The position numbers and the translations under genes were made by a program. From NCBI GenBank assembly GCA_020746995.1, contig JAGPXD010000001.1, positions 5,828,001 through 5,892,000 on the forward strand: a stretch of 64,000 bases of DNA. Direction: 5' to 3'. Positions 12,804 to 23,732 of this stretch are shown here, piece by piece (position 1 is the stretch's first letter; every line of letters starts with the position of its first letter). Below the pieces are notes generated by a model. It had not been told where the DNA came from and made no database searches. It was given only the letters and a program-made list of their open reading frames with translations. This DNA is from Plectosphaerella cucumerina (Eukaryota > Ascomycota > Sordariomycetes > Glomerellales > Plectosphaerellaceae).

Positions 12804-13200
12804 TCAGCGATCCTTCTTGCCTTCGCCCTTGGCTTTCAGCTCATGCTGCTCGGTCTGATCCTCCTTCATAGCGACGATGACATATGCGACGAGCACAACG
12901 TTGGCCATGATGGCGGCGAAGCCGCCGGCGAACGTGGAGTTTCCTGTCCAGTGTCAGGGCGCGAAGCGTGGCATCAGTAGATGATGAGGGCATACCTTTG
13001 AACAGAAGGTCTACAGTGGCAAAGTACGAGCCGATGGGAAGGACAACCATCGCCAGGGTGAAGCCGAGGAGCTTCATGATGACACCGGTGGGAACTGCCG
13101 GGGCGATGTCCGACTTTTCCGTCTTGGCCGCCCTGGGGCTGGACGGGTCATCCTGGTCAAGGAAGGTCTTCTCGGTGGAGATGATGCGTTGGGTGGCCAT
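12804..13200 (-). CDS. vma21: V-ATPase assembly integral membrane protein Vma21
   Basis: ER membrane chaperone that helps assemble the V0 sector of the vacuolar H+-ATPase. Exons: 13200-12996 and 12943-12804, joined in phase, 114 residues. A polar N-terminus is followed by PAVPTGVIMKLLGF, then two hydrophobic segments at about residues 40-62 and 73-94, separated by a short loop (LLFKGNST). The C-terminus is KKDR, which fits the dilysine KKxx ER-retrieval signal known for this family. The intron (52 bp) has a GTATGC donor. Family, length and topology all agree. Confidence 0.96.
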
Positions 13201-14111
13201 GATGGACTTTGTTGTCGTTGTTGTTTGGGTGATGGTGAGGCTGTGTTTCTTTGAGCCGCCCGTGTTGAGATGTGGCTTGAGAGACGGTTGTTCCGGGAGT
13301 CTTGGCTGGACGGGGAACAGAGCGACGAACTTCGAATCGACGTCTGATCAGAGGCCGCTGTGATTGATGTAGTGATCCTGCGAGGAGTAAAGAAGTAATC
13401 CCGAGTACGTGGTTGAAATGTGATATAAAGTCCGAGGCTCTACATTGTGCTGTAGGATGGTAGACAGACAACCAACACACAAGACAGCTTAAGTGGATGA
13501 CGACAGTCACGTGGCAGCGCGCGTTCCCAATCCCAGATCGTCGCGTCTCCTCGGTAGCGCCCCCGAAATCTTCAGACTGCATGCAACTGGGCGATTTTTC
13601 GGACCTGCCGCCCCTCCCCTCACCCTCGTCACCTCGAGTCCCGATAATTCAGGGGACAATAGCGAAAACGCCCCCCGACTTCTTGCCTGGCTCTTGCATT
13701 CATTGCCTTGCTTTCGCATTATCTCCTTACTTATCAGGCGCTGCGTTCAAAGGGCTACGCCATTTTTTCCAATCCGCATCTGAAAACCCAATTCCCCATC
13801 TTGCAACTCCGCCTTTGTTCGACCGCGCCCTCGTCCTTTCTTCTCTCTCCGCTACCCAACGCACTCCCATCTCGACCAGGACCAGTCCGCAGATCTTCCC
13901 GACTCAACCCTTACCTGCCCAATCCGAAGCCTGCTTCGACAATTATCACGACCATTGCCGACTCGATTCGTCGGTGCCACCGCGGTCTCGATCCGCAGTT
14001 ATCACTGCCAATTGCCCTTCCCAATCCGCCGGCGTCACTGCCCCTCCGACTTCCTCCCCCCTCTTCTTCCTCCCTCAACCTATGGTCGGCAACTACTACG
14101 CCTGATCCAAG
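13201..14111. other. Divergent promoter region, VMA21 / Fun30
   Basis: This 0.9-kb space between divergent starts has a C/T-rich stretch on the plus strand from about 13.8 to 14.1 kb, just before the Fun30 start. No supported gene; a 202-codon frame over 13497-14105 has no family signature and reads as leader sequence. Confidence 0.5.
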
Positions 14112-17100
14112 ATGAACGTTTTCTCGTCATCACCACCTCGAAAGATGCTCCACAGCAACTCCGTTGCCCGTGGTCTTACCCGCGATGACCCCGACGAGCT
14201 CACCGAGCCCGATACCCCCTACACAACCCAGCCAACCCAAGTCGTCACCAGAACCACACTCGGCTCCAGCTCGATAGGCATTCCGTCTTCGCCGCCTTCC
14301 AGGTCCATCATCGAAGTTCCTGCTTCGTCACCCTTCAGCGCCATGTCGAACGCGCCAAAGTACAACAACGACAACAAGGCAGGCATTCGCAAGCCGCTTG
14401 GCCTGGGCAACCGCCTCGCCCCCGCGGGCACTTCCTTCCGCCCACCGACGTCCCAGGCACAGCCTCGTGGACAGAAACGACCTGCTACCGAACCCATCCT
14501 CATCGAGTCAGACGACGACGAAGTCGCGAGCCCTCCCCGCTCGGATATCCGACCTACTTTATTTAAGAAGCATATCGACAGGTTCAAGTTCGACGGGGCG
14601 GCCCCGAGCATTGACCCGGCCAAGGTGGATCAAGTCAAGAACCTGACGGGCAACATCTACCCAACACGCGTGTGCGAGAACGCCCTGCGAGACTGCCACG
14701 ACAACGTTAATGATGCTGTCGGCTTTCTCATGGACGGAGGCCATCTTGAAACCCGCAAGACGGCGAAAGCCTTACCAGCACCGCCGCCTGAGAGGAAGCC
14801 ACGATCCCTGGTCCAGAAACAGGTCAAACCCTACCAATCGCCCTTCCCGAGCCGATCCCCCAGCCCGGTCAAGGCGAAGCCCCGCAGACGTCTCATCAAG
14901 GGCAGGAGGCCAGACCGGTCACCCTCGCCCCAATTCTCGCCAGTCAAGACTCCCCTGAAACCAGCCGTCATCGATGTCGATACGTATGAGATTCGCGACA
15001 AGGTTATCGCCGTGGACGACAACGATGACGACTACGATGTCGACGACCAGGATGACGATCAGCCCGAGGGTCGAGACAAGGTTCTCAAGATGATCAACGA
15101 GAGCCCGCTGGAAGACCTGGCCGCCATGACAAATATCAAGGTCGATGAGCTCAAGCTGGTCGGCGAGAAACGACCTTTCACCTCTCTCGCCAAGGTCGAG
15201 CGTGTCGCTCTGCCACAGAAGCCGGGTAGCCGCAAGTCATCGAAGGTCGCCGTTGGCGAAACACTTGTCGAGCGCTTGTCTGAATTCACCAGTGCCGTGT
15301 CTGCTATTGACAACGTGGTATCTGAGTGTGAGACTCGCGCAGCAAAAGTCAAGAAGGAGATGAGCCAGTGGAACATGGACTTCAGGGGCCACGCTCGCTC
15401 TACGCCCTCTTCAGGTGCCAGCACTCCGACACTCGACAATGACCCTCTCCTTACTCCGCGGAGTCTGAAGAGTCAGAGCCAGAAGAAGCTCTCGGATCCG
15501 CCAATTCCAACCCAGCCTGCTCTGATGGATGCCAAGAACACGATGCGCCCCTTCCAGCTCTTCGGCATGAACTGGATGAAGGTCCTGTACAATCACAAGT
15601 TTGGCTGCATCTTGGCGGATGAGATGGGGCTGGGAAAGACCTGCCAGGTCATCTCACTGCTGGCGCACCTTGTCGAGAGCTACAACGAAGACGACGTTAG
15701 CCCGCGGCCATGGCCCAACCTCATCGTTGTGCCGCCTTCGACCCTCTCCAACTGGGAAGGAGAGTTCGAGAAGTTTGCGCCCGAGCTATCCGTTCTGACG
15801 TACCGAGGCTCGCAGACTGATCGTCAAGAGATCGCCGAAGAGATGCTCGAGAACCCTCATGAGTACCATGTCGTTCTCACCAGCTACACCCAGATTGGCA
15901 AGGAAGAGGACATTGACGCTATGCGGGAACTGAAACCGAACGCGGCGATCTTCGACGAGGGTCATAAGATGAAAAACATGCAGACCAAGGTCTACAGGGA
16001 TCTCGTCAGGATCAAGGCCAACTGGCGTATGCTCCTGACTGGTACCCCCGTTCAGAACAACCTCAAGGAGATGCTGGCGCTCCTTAACTTCATCGACCCC
16101 GGGCTATTCAAGGCGCATCTCAGCGAACTGGACTTCATCTTCGGTCAGAAGGTCACGACTCGCGATGTCAACAACGGAGCGTTCCTCTACAGCGCGCGAA
16201 TTTCTCGCGCTCGCAACATCTTGGAGCCATTCATCCTCCAGCGTCGCAAAGATCAGGTCCTGGACGACATGCCGAAGAAGATCTGCAACGTGGTTTACTG
16301 TGACCTCATCGACTCGCAGAAGGAGCTGTACAACCGGTACGAAGCTCTCTTCAAGAATCCCGTGAAGGTTAGAGCCGATGGTCGTCAGAACGATCAGAAC
16401 AACCCCTGGATCCAGCTCCGCAAGGCCGCCATCCACCCCCAGCTCTTCCGTCGACACTTTACAGATGAGAAGGTCAACAAAATGGCCAAGGTCCTGATGG
16501 CCAAGGTCCCGCAAAGCGAGCTTCAGCAGCCTGAGCTTCGGCATCTCGTCGGCGAACTGAAGAACTGCTCCGACTTTGAGCTTCACCTTTGGTGCCGCGA
16601 TTACCCTTGTATCCGGGACTTTGACATTGCGGACGGATCGTGGCTCGAGAGCGGCAAGGTCGTCAAGATGCTGGAGCTCATCCACCAGTATCAGCAGAAC
16701 GGCGATCGCGTGCTCGTCTTCAGCAAGTTCGCCAAGGTCATCGACATCCTCCGCGAGGTCCTCCACACCGACGGCATCGATCACTGCGTCCTGCAGGGCG
16801 CGACGAGCGTGGATGAGCGCCAAGGTCTCATCGACGACTTCAACAACAACACGGACAAGACCGTGTTCCTCCTCACCACCGGAGCCGGCGGCACAGGTAT
16901 CAACCTGACGTCGGCGAACAAGGTCATCATCTTCGATCAGTCGGATAATCCTCAGGACGACATCCAGGCGGAGAATCGCGCTCACCGACTCGGTCAGACG
17001 CGCGACGTCGAGATCATCCGTCTCCTGACCAGGGACACGATCGAGGAACTCATCTACAAGGCATGCTCGAAGAAGATAGAGCTTGCCAACAAGGTCACAG

Positions 17101-17192
17101 GCGTCACGGTCGAGGAGATGAGCGGCAAGGATGCCGAGGTGACCCTCGAGAAGGAGGTCCGCAAGCTCATGGCGGACAAGCCCACGCCGTGA
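14112..17192 (+). CDS. fun30: SNF2-family chromatin remodeller, Fun30/SMARCAD1 type
   Basis: Nuclear ATP-dependent chromatin remodeller of 1026 residues in a single uninterrupted frame. The Fun30 class acts in heterochromatin maintenance and DNA end resection. Residues about 170-210 (VDQVKNLTGNIYP...VNDAVGFLMDGG) look like the CUE/UBA-type ubiquitin-binding module of this class. The helicase core starts near residue 480 (MRPFQLFGMNWMKV). Motif I is DEMGLGKT with Lys509; motif II is DEGH at 615-618, the variant typical of Fun30/SMARCAD1. TGTPVQNN is motif III, and NRAHRLGQTRDVE near 955 is motif VI. An acidic patch lies around residues 295-320. Lack of introns is notable against its neighbours. 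Confidence 0.95.
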   Translation: MNVFSSSPPRKMLHSNSVARGLTRDDPDELTEPDTPYTTQPTQVVTRTTLGSSSIGIPSSPPSRSIIEVPASSPFSAMSNAPKYNNDNKAGIRKPLGLGNRLAPAGTSFRPPTSQAQPRGQKRPATEPILIESDDDEVASPPRSDIRPTLFKKHIDRFKFDGAAPSIDPAKVDQVKNLTGNIYPTRVCENALRDCHDNVNDAVGFLMDGGHLETRKTAKALPAPPPERKPRSLVQKQVKPYQSPFPSRSPSPVKAKPRRRLIKGRRPDRSPSPQFSPVKTPLKPAVIDVDTYEIRDKVIAVDDNDDDYDVDDQDDDQPEGRDKVLKMINESPLEDLAAMTNIKVDELKLVGEKRPFTSLAKVERVALPQKPGSRKSSKVAVGETLVERLSEFTSAVSAIDNVVSECETRAAKVKKEMSQWNMDFRGHARSTPSSGASTPTLDNDPLLTPRSLKSQSQKKLSDPPIPTQPALMDAKNTMRPFQLFGMNWMKVLYNHKFGCILADEMGLGKTCQVISLLAHLVESYNEDDVSPRPWPNLIVVPPSTLSNWEGEFEKFAPELSVLTYRGSQTDRQEIAEEMLENPHEYHVVLTSYTQIGKEEDIDAMRELKPNAAIFDEGHKMKNMQTKVYRDLVRIKANWRMLLTGTPVQNNLKEMLALLNFIDPGLFKAHLSELDFIFGQKVTTRDVNNGAFLYSARISRARNILEPFILQRRKDQVLDDMPKKICNVVYCDLIDSQKELYNRYEALFKNPVKVRADGRQNDQNNPWIQLRKAAIHPQLFRRHFTDEKVNKMAKVLMAKVPQSELQQPELRHLVGELKNCSDFELHLWCRDYPCIRDFDIADGSWLESGKVVKMLELIHQYQQNGDRVLVFSKFAKVIDILREVLHTDGIDHCVLQGATSVDERQGLIDDFNNNTDKTVFLLTTGAGGTGINLTSANKVIIFDQSDNPQDDIQAENRAHRLGQTRDVEIIRLLTRDTIEELIYKACSKKIELANKVTGVTVEEMSGKDAEVTLEKEVRKLMADKPTP

Positions 17193-17721
17193 AGATCACG
17201 GGTACTTTTCCCCATTCTTATTTCAGGACCGCTCAGCAGCGAATGAGCAGTAGTTTTTTCATCAAGCAGGCGCGGCATTTTGTGTTTATCAGTTGGATCC
17301 TGCCGCCCTGAGGGTAGCTGGATCAGGAGGCCGTGATGGTCCCAGAGGAAAGGGACTTGGAGTGAGCGATGATACAGTTGCGAAGAAGGGCTTCGGCACG
17401 GCAGGAGACGCGGCTTGCTTTGTTTGCTAGAGGTTGGCCACGAAACAGCCGAACCTATGACGATAACGAGAAACTCTAGACAGAGCCGAATTGCCGCTTT
17501 TATGAGAGAGAGAACAGGGCGACCTGCTTCGAGAATACACACACGCATGAGAAAGAGTCAGAAACGGTACGAGTGACATTGTGAGGATCAGTCTTGATTT
17601 GTGAGTGCGAGTATCGTGATGTTTACAATCGGGAGGAAGGTAGGAGACCGTGACGCCAAGGAAAGAACTCTGAGCACGTTGAACACCTGTTGACAAGAGC
17701 TTAATCACAGGAGTGTGACGA
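17193..17721. other. Convergent intergenic region, Fun30 / phosphate carrier
   Basis: This 0.5-kb space between converging genes probably carries the two 3' ends. Nothing else is visible. Confidence 0.5.
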
Positions 17722-19254
17722 TTACTTCTCCGCCTTGGCTGGTGGCGCACCGCCGCCAGTCGTGGGCAGGCCCATGAAGATCTTGAAGTAATCCTATGCG
17801 AGGCAGGGTCAGTTGGGCTGTCTCTCTGCAAGGACTCTCAAGAGGTACTCACGTAAATCATCCACTGAAGGCCAGTGAGAGTGCCGATCATCACGATTCG
17901 CACGGGGAGTCCGTTCCACAGGCCGCCGAAGCCAATGTCCTTGTAGACGCGGCCCATAGCGGCGCCGAAGGCCTCGCCAGACTCGCGGGTGGCATTCAGT
18001 TTGCTGACCATGACATCGGCAGGGTGGGAGACGATGGCGCACAGGATACCAGCGAGGTAGCCACCTACAAAGGAGACACCGGTCTGGGCAGCCTTTGAGT
18101 AGTCGTCCTTGGTTCCTGGGAGGCGGTCGTAGATCATCTCGACGATTGTCTCGAAAGAGGCGAACTTCATCATGGTATAGGGGATCTGGCGACCCCAGAG
18201 GGGGTAGAGGCCCTTGTAGAGGCCGGCGACGCCTTCCTTGGAGGTGATCTTGCGGATGCCGTCGAGGGTGCCGGTGTAAGGGGAGGGAATGCCGCCCTGC
18301 ATGCGGACCTTGACGGCCTCGAAGGGGCAGAGGGCGATGTCTGCGAGGAACTCTGCCGAGGCCGAGGCGGAGAGGTAGAGAAGGGTCTTGTAGCGAGTCG
18401 CGTTCTCGGGACCGGCGAGGTCGGAATAGGTCTTTTTGAAGTATTCGTACTATACGCCGAGTCAGTAATGGTCTTGGGGGTCTGGAGCCGTCTAGCATGG
18501 CGGAAGTATAGGTAGTTATGTCACTGTTGATTCTAGAGGAGTCGTGACGGGGAGGAAGGGAGTATGGGAGACTTGCCCATCCGTATTTGAAGGCGCCCTG
18601 GGCGGAGTATCCGAAGAGAGTTGGGCTCCAACCGGTGAAGATGCCGCGGATACCCTCAGCACGATAGACCTTGCCCCAGGCCTGGAAGTTGCCTGTGTAG
18701 AGCTTCGAGTCGATCTGGCGCCGGGTCTTGACGAGGTCGAGGGGGGCTGCAGACGATAGTTAACAAGTGATTCGGGGATCAACGGCCGGAGATCCACGAG
18801 GCTTCGGAGCCTAGGTATTCTGGAACAAATGCGGTGGGAATTATTGAACTGGGGGTTAACGTACTGACGGCTGTATGGGTGAGACCCTGCTGGAGCGTTA
18901 GTCGATGATCAAGAAGATTGGCATATTAAATGCGAAGCAACGTACGCAAGCGAGCATGCCGCCAAATGTGCAGGCGGCATAATACTTGCCACTGTAGAGC
19001 TCGATCGTGCCAGCCTTGGCCTGGGCCTTTGCGCTGGCCTTCTCAAACTCCCTGGAAGCCTCGGCGCCGATCTTCTGAGCCTTGCCCTTGACGTCGTCCA
19101 CGGTCGAGTAGGCGGCGCCGTAGAGCTCAGGGCGGGCTTGCCAGCGGGTCGGCCGGTCGGGCGCCGGAGGTGGGGAGCTTTGCTTCGGTGCCGGGGTCAA
19201 GGGCGAGGAGAAGCATTGAGCGAAGGCATCGTGGCGGGGGAACAGAGGCGCCAT
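17722..19254 (-). CDS. mir1: Mitochondrial phosphate carrier (SLC25 family)
   Basis: Inner-membrane carrier importing phosphate into the mitochondrial matrix for ATP synthesis. Exons: 19254-18946, 18886-18865 (22 nt), 18746-18577, 18449-17853 and 17793-17722; 389 residues in phase. Three carrier repeats show their signatures: PLDLVKTR from residue 112, PFEAVKVR from about 209 and HPADVMVSK with Pro at about 310. The first ~95 residues precede the carrier fold (YYAACTFGGMLACGLTHTAV) and look like a targeting and spacer region, longer than in yeast Mir1. The intron at 18576-18450 starts with GC (GGATGG/GCAAGT); no GT donor nearby keeps the conserved KYGWYEYFKK frame. Yeast Pic2 is a related possibility, but sequence and length fit the main phosphate carrier. 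Confidence 0.95.
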
Positions 19255-20254
19255 GTTGGCTGGATTCTGTTACTTCTCACGATCACGAGGTGCTGAACAC
19301 TCGGAGGGAGTCTAGGAGCACGAGGGAAGACGAGGAGAAGAATGGTTTCAGAGTGAGGTCACGATAACAAGATTTGAACCGGTCGACAGCGGGCGCACGA
19401 GATGGGGGACGGGAACCGGCAGGCACGGGACAGTCGGGTCTGTTTACTCACCGGGGGCAGCTTCAATGGAGGGCCCAATGGCCGGCGGGTGTCATCTTGG
19501 GTTTTGTCGTAGTGACATCACCTACGGCTGTGCGGCGCTCCTTCAAGCTGCTGTGTCTGTGAGCAAAGTCACCGTGCATGTACCGATGCAGGACATAGAC
19601 AGGGAAAGGCGTGCTGTCTAAGGGCTTTAGAGCAAATGACAGCTTGTTCCAGCTCAAATTGAAACTGAAGCTCCTGCGCATCGATGGCTATTCATTTAAT
19701 GCAGTCGCCAATGTAATTGATGCTGCCGACACATCGTGATGTACCCCTCGAAGCTTCGTCCGCGAGTATCGGCCGAACCCACCGTTCAAGTGTCCAGGTC
19801 GCCGCCCAGGATCCCCGCTGCCCCGCCATCTGTGCTCACCTCAGCGTCGGTCACAGGTGTTCTGCATTGGGCTGCCCCGCTCCCCGTGGTTCGACCCGAC
19901 AGGCATGTGCTCAGGCGAGACAATTGAATCAGCGCCCAGTGAACTCCCTCCAGTGTCTCCCTTCGACCCCCACCCCCCGAAACCTCAAATTCACCGTCGT
20001 CACCGCGCCCCGGTTGGACAGAAAAAAGGCCCCCCCACCACGTCCGTCTGCAACCTCACCTACCTACACCTTCTCCCACTCTCACCCACGCCCACCGTCC
20101 GTCCACCTTGACACCCACTCGGCGCCGGCTCGTCATCGTCTCCCCGCTCTCAGTCCCCTTTGATATTCACGACCCTCCTTCTCGCCTCCCCTCCGTCCAA
20201 ACCAGACACCGCCCTCACCGACACACCGAGACCGTCCCACACCGCATCACGACC
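19255..20254. other. Divergent promoter region, phosphate carrier / CBS protein
   Basis: This 1.0-kb region separates divergent starts. The last 300 bases before the CBS gene are C-rich on the plus strand, as in other leaders in this window. No supported gene. Confidence 0.5.
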
Positions 20255-20819
20255 ATGGCCGCCGTCGCAAACGCTCCCAGCGCCCCTGCGGGAGACGCCT
20301 CGCAACCCTTCGTCTCCAAGTGGTCTGCCCGGTATCGCGGCGTAAGCTTCCTCCAGGACGCCTCTCAGCAAGATTTCCCCCGCTGACCCCCTTCAGGCCA
20401 CCGTCGAAGACCTCGACCCCCCCGCCGCCCTCTCCCTCCACCCCACCGACCCAATCTCCCTCGCCCTCCTGTCCGCCTTCGAACGCGAATACACCCACCT
20501 GACCGTCGTCGACGCCAGCACCCGCGCCCTCCTCGGCTACATCTCCATCCCCCACCTCCAGTCCCTCCTCGAGGCCGGCAAGGTCACCCCCGCCGACCCG
20601 CTGTCCAAGGCCATGGTGCGCTTCCAGCGCCGCGGCCGCAAGTACAAGGTCATCTCCATGCAGACGCCCCTCGAGGAGCTCGAGGAGTTCTTCGAGTCCG
20701 GGCCCTCCGCCGGGGACAAGAACACATTTGCCGTCGTCACCGACGAGAAGAGGCGTTTCGTTCTCGGTGTCGCCACATCCCAGGACCTGGAGGAGTTTGT
20801 CAAGCGGAGGCCGGCATAG
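20255..20819 (+). CDS. Small CBS-domain protein
   Basis: Protein of 169 residues from two exons, 20255-20341 and 20397-20819, joined in phase. After a short Ala-rich start come SKWSARYRGATVEDLD and two CBS motifs. The first is around residues 45-85 (EREYTHLTVVD...LLGYISIPHLQSLLE). The second is around 105-165 (QTPLEELEEFFES...TFAVVTDEKRRFVLGVATSQDLEEF). CBS pairs usually bind adenosyl ligands such as AMP or ATP and act as regulatory sensors. No enzyme domain is attached here, so the partner and ligand are unknown. The intron is 55 bp with a GTAAGC donor and CTGAC branch site. Confidence 0.9.
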
Positions 20820-21416
20820 GAGGCGGGCCCTTCGGGCGAGCGTGACAGGAAACGGGATGCCTGAAACAGGCCGATGTGAGGCTGAAATGCCTCGACAGCA
20901 AGGAGGCACAGACTTTTCGGGAACATTGGCGTACTTTTTTTTGCTTTTCAAAGGACTGCGTGTCCCACGGCTGCATCAACTCTGGCGTCGGCGACACAAT
21001 TGGACCGGGATGGACGGGGCGGGACTTGCTTATTACGGCAGCAATCAGGCGGGACACGTCAAGTCGGCATGCCAAGAGAGAGCAACGAGCAGTATTAGGA
21101 GCTGACTCTTGCTTGGCTTGCTTGTGTGGCCCGCCTTGTTACTGTAGCGGACCGTCATCGCATTCAACATGCTCTCCGAGGCCAACAATGCCTCGAGAGA
21201 TGGGAAAGAGGGGGCGCAGGTGGAGGGAACTGTCTCCCAGTTTAAACGTCTCTTTATAGGCGTACGTACACCTGCCTTCCAGCGCGGAGGGGTATGAGGA
21301 CTAGGTACAGCGCGCGGTCGTTCGTACGAGCCTCGAGTTCCGGGGTAGAGATGCAAGAAAGAGAACTAAGATATCACATGACAATCATGACCACCAATGC
21401 TTCTGCTGCCGCTTGC
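20820..21416. other. Convergent intergenic region, CBS / lipocalin-like
   Basis: This 0.6-kb space between converging genes presumably holds both 3' UTRs. I see nothing else in it. Confidence 0.5.
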
Positions 21417-22088
21417 TCAAGACTCCTCGCCGATGAAGTCGTAGATGAGCTTGAACTCGACGCGCTCGCCGTCCTTGGCAACGACAATGTTGCGGACGTA
21501 CCTCCGTTCGCCGTTGACGGTCTGGAAGCCCCAGATCTGGGTGGCGGTCCAGCCGCTGTCGAGGTTCTCGACATGGCTCAGGATGTGGCTCTTGCCGTCG
21601 GGGCCGGTGGCCTCGGCGGGGCCCTCGAGCCAGTCCTTCTTGAGGTGGGCGTCGTCAATCTCCTCAGGGGAGCGCCAGGCGCTCTGGCCGCGGCAGTGGC
21701 CGAAGAGCCAGTCCGAGTGCTCGCGGAACTCGTAGTCGAGGCAGCGGTGCTCGGCGGTGCCCTTGAGGCCGGCCGTGGCCGTCTGCTCAATATCGATGAG
21801 GGTGACGGGGTCGGTCGAGGTGTTGGGAGGCTTGGGGGGCCCGGTCTTCTGCACGACGTGGAGGGTGACGGTGGCGACGCCGATGGCCTTGCGCGTCAAC
21901 CAGCTGACGCCCTGGAGGGCGAGGGCGGGCTCGGGGGAGTCGGAGAGCTCCTTGTTCTGGACGCCGGGTGTCAGTTGGCTGCAGGGAAGAATATCTGGGC
22001 TAGAACTTTTGCAGAGAGGCGTGGGGATACTCACCATAACCCATTTACCAGAAAGGTTGTTGATGGTCTTGTTCGCGGGGGCTGCCAT
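21417..22088 (-). CDS. Conserved-looking fungal protein, possibly lipocalin-like
   Basis: Protein of 197 residues from two exons, 22088-22035 and 21956-21417, joined in phase. It starts MAAPANKTINNLSGKWVMNK and has no signal peptide or membrane segment, so it is probably cytosolic. The pattern of alternating hydrophobic strands with aromatic positions (GVATVTLHVVQKT, LIDIEQTATAG, WTATQIWGFQTVNG, YVRNIVVAK, VEFKLIYDF) suggests an all-beta barrel such as a lipocalin fold. The N-terminal LSGKW resembles the GxW start of lipocalins. From general memory, similar proteins occur widely in Pezizomycotina, but I cannot name a function. The fold is inference; that this is a real gene is well supported by frame, intron and composition. 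Confidence 0.8.
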   Translation of the reverse strand: MAAPANKTINNLSGKWVMVSIPTPLCKSSSPDILPCSQLTPGVQNKELSDSPEPALALQGVSWLTRKAIGVATVTLHVVQKTGPPKPPNTSTDPVTLIDIEQTATAGLKGTAEHRCLDYEFREHSDWLFGHCRGQSAWRSPEEIDDAHLKKDWLEGPAEATGPDGKSHILSHVENLDSGWTATQIWGFQTVNGERRYVRNIVVAKDGERVEFKLIYDFIGEES

Positions 22089-23732
22089 TGTGACTGAATG
22101 TTTGCGCTTCCGCTGGTATATGCGTGTGGTACGATGTGGCTGCCGCGACAGGGGAAAGTTGACGAGAAAACGGCTGCGGTGCTCGAGGTGCTGCTTGGGA
22201 ATCAGGTGCTGCTGGTGGGAGCAGAGGGGACCTGTGATGGAAGATGAGGAGATGGTGACGGTATGGTGTTGAGGTGCGGCGGGGTAATCGGAGACAGAAC
22301 TGGAAACGGGGAAACTTGTCGAGACAAGTGGAAGACGGGGAGCTCTTTTAAAACCTCAAGGAAGAGAGGGGCGTGCTCGGACAGACCAAGAGGAAACGAA
22401 GCCGTGGCAAACAGGGGAAACGGGCAGTGTGAATCACGGGCAAGAGCAGCACGAGCAGAGAGACGTCTTGGGATGAAATCGGCCGAGGCACGCAACCCCC
22501 CCAGTTACCCCCCTCCAACTGGGGGGTGCCCCTGGGGCCAGAGCCCGTGAGCCCGTGAGCTGTCTGCCCGTACCAGGAGGGCGGATGTCCGGGCAGTCGC
22601 GGCGCCGGAGCTCTTACAGTGGGGTCCAGCGGGGAACCACCACCCGCACGCCTCGTGTACCTGAACCAGCACGGATGATCTCATCGAGACGTGCTAGTGA
22701 GCGCACGCACTGCCTCGACAAGCTCGAGAAGACTCCCGAGGAAGCTCCCGGCTAGGCCACTCCCCATCCACCAACAGCAAACAATCATCGTTCAAGTTAC
22801 ATCCCACCATCACATCACATACATATCTCCATCCATCTCCTTGCGAAACCTGCATCCCGTGACAACGTCCCCGCATGGCCGAGACGCTGCGCGTGCCCGA
22901 TCCGGGCACTCCAATCCCCTAAACTGCCAACTAAAAACGATCAGCGGCCGGCCCCTGACATCCCACCAGGGCATAATAAAACCAACGACAACCACCACCA
23001 CACCCCAAAGCCCGGACATTTTTCCTCGTTGGGACCCTACAGCTTCCCTCTCGGGTCTGGCGAGGCCAACCGACCGCAACGTCTCGGCCTTGGTATTGCG
23101 GGAGCGGCATGTGAAGTACAACCCCCCGCGAGGGAACCTGGGGTTGCTTTGCGGGGGATACCCCTGCCGCCCATCTTCCCCAGTCGTGCTCTTGCATGCC
23201 GTTGCCAACGTCCTTGGTCGTTTGGTCAGGCGGCAAGACTAGAGTGCCATCGCACAGCCACGCCGCTGGCCCGTGGTCGACACATGCCCGACGGCAGGCT
23301 GGCAGGATATCCGAGGCCCTCTTGCACAATCATAACCCTATGCAAATCTGAATGTATTGGCGCGCCACGCACATGCCTGTCCGGATGGGAAGGCCAGGCG
23401 TCGATCCCCATATATACCGCCTATATAGATGTAAGTAGACCAAAGAAAAGCCAGCAAGTCGGATGCGGATATCCTAAAAGTACAAAATGAAGTCTCTCGC
23501 CGGCCTCAACCTTGGCCCCGGCGCAGCCCTCCCATGATCCCCCTCTTCTCTCGCCCTCCTTCTGCCTTGTCGCGCGGAGCTGTTTTTGTCCGCCGCCGGA
23601 AATCGTACAATGCATCGTGTAGTCGTCTGAAGGCTCGTGACCGGCCGACCAGCATCGAGGTCGCTTGCCGGGCTTGCTTCGTCGTCGTCGTCGTTGTTCT
23701 TCGTCATCGGAAGGTCTACCCGCCTAGCCACC
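22089..23732. other. Intergenic region between two minus-strand genes
   Basis: This 1.6-kb region lies upstream of the lipocalin-like gene and downstream of the SDR-like gene. Around 23409-23436 is a short AT-rich stretch (tatataccgcctatatag). No supported coding sequence. Confidence 0.5.

Noticed and set aside
19360..19390. gatttgaacc motif resembling a reverse-strand T-loop
   Set aside because: The flanking bases do not pair into a T-stem and no D-arm or anticodon arm lies at the right distance.
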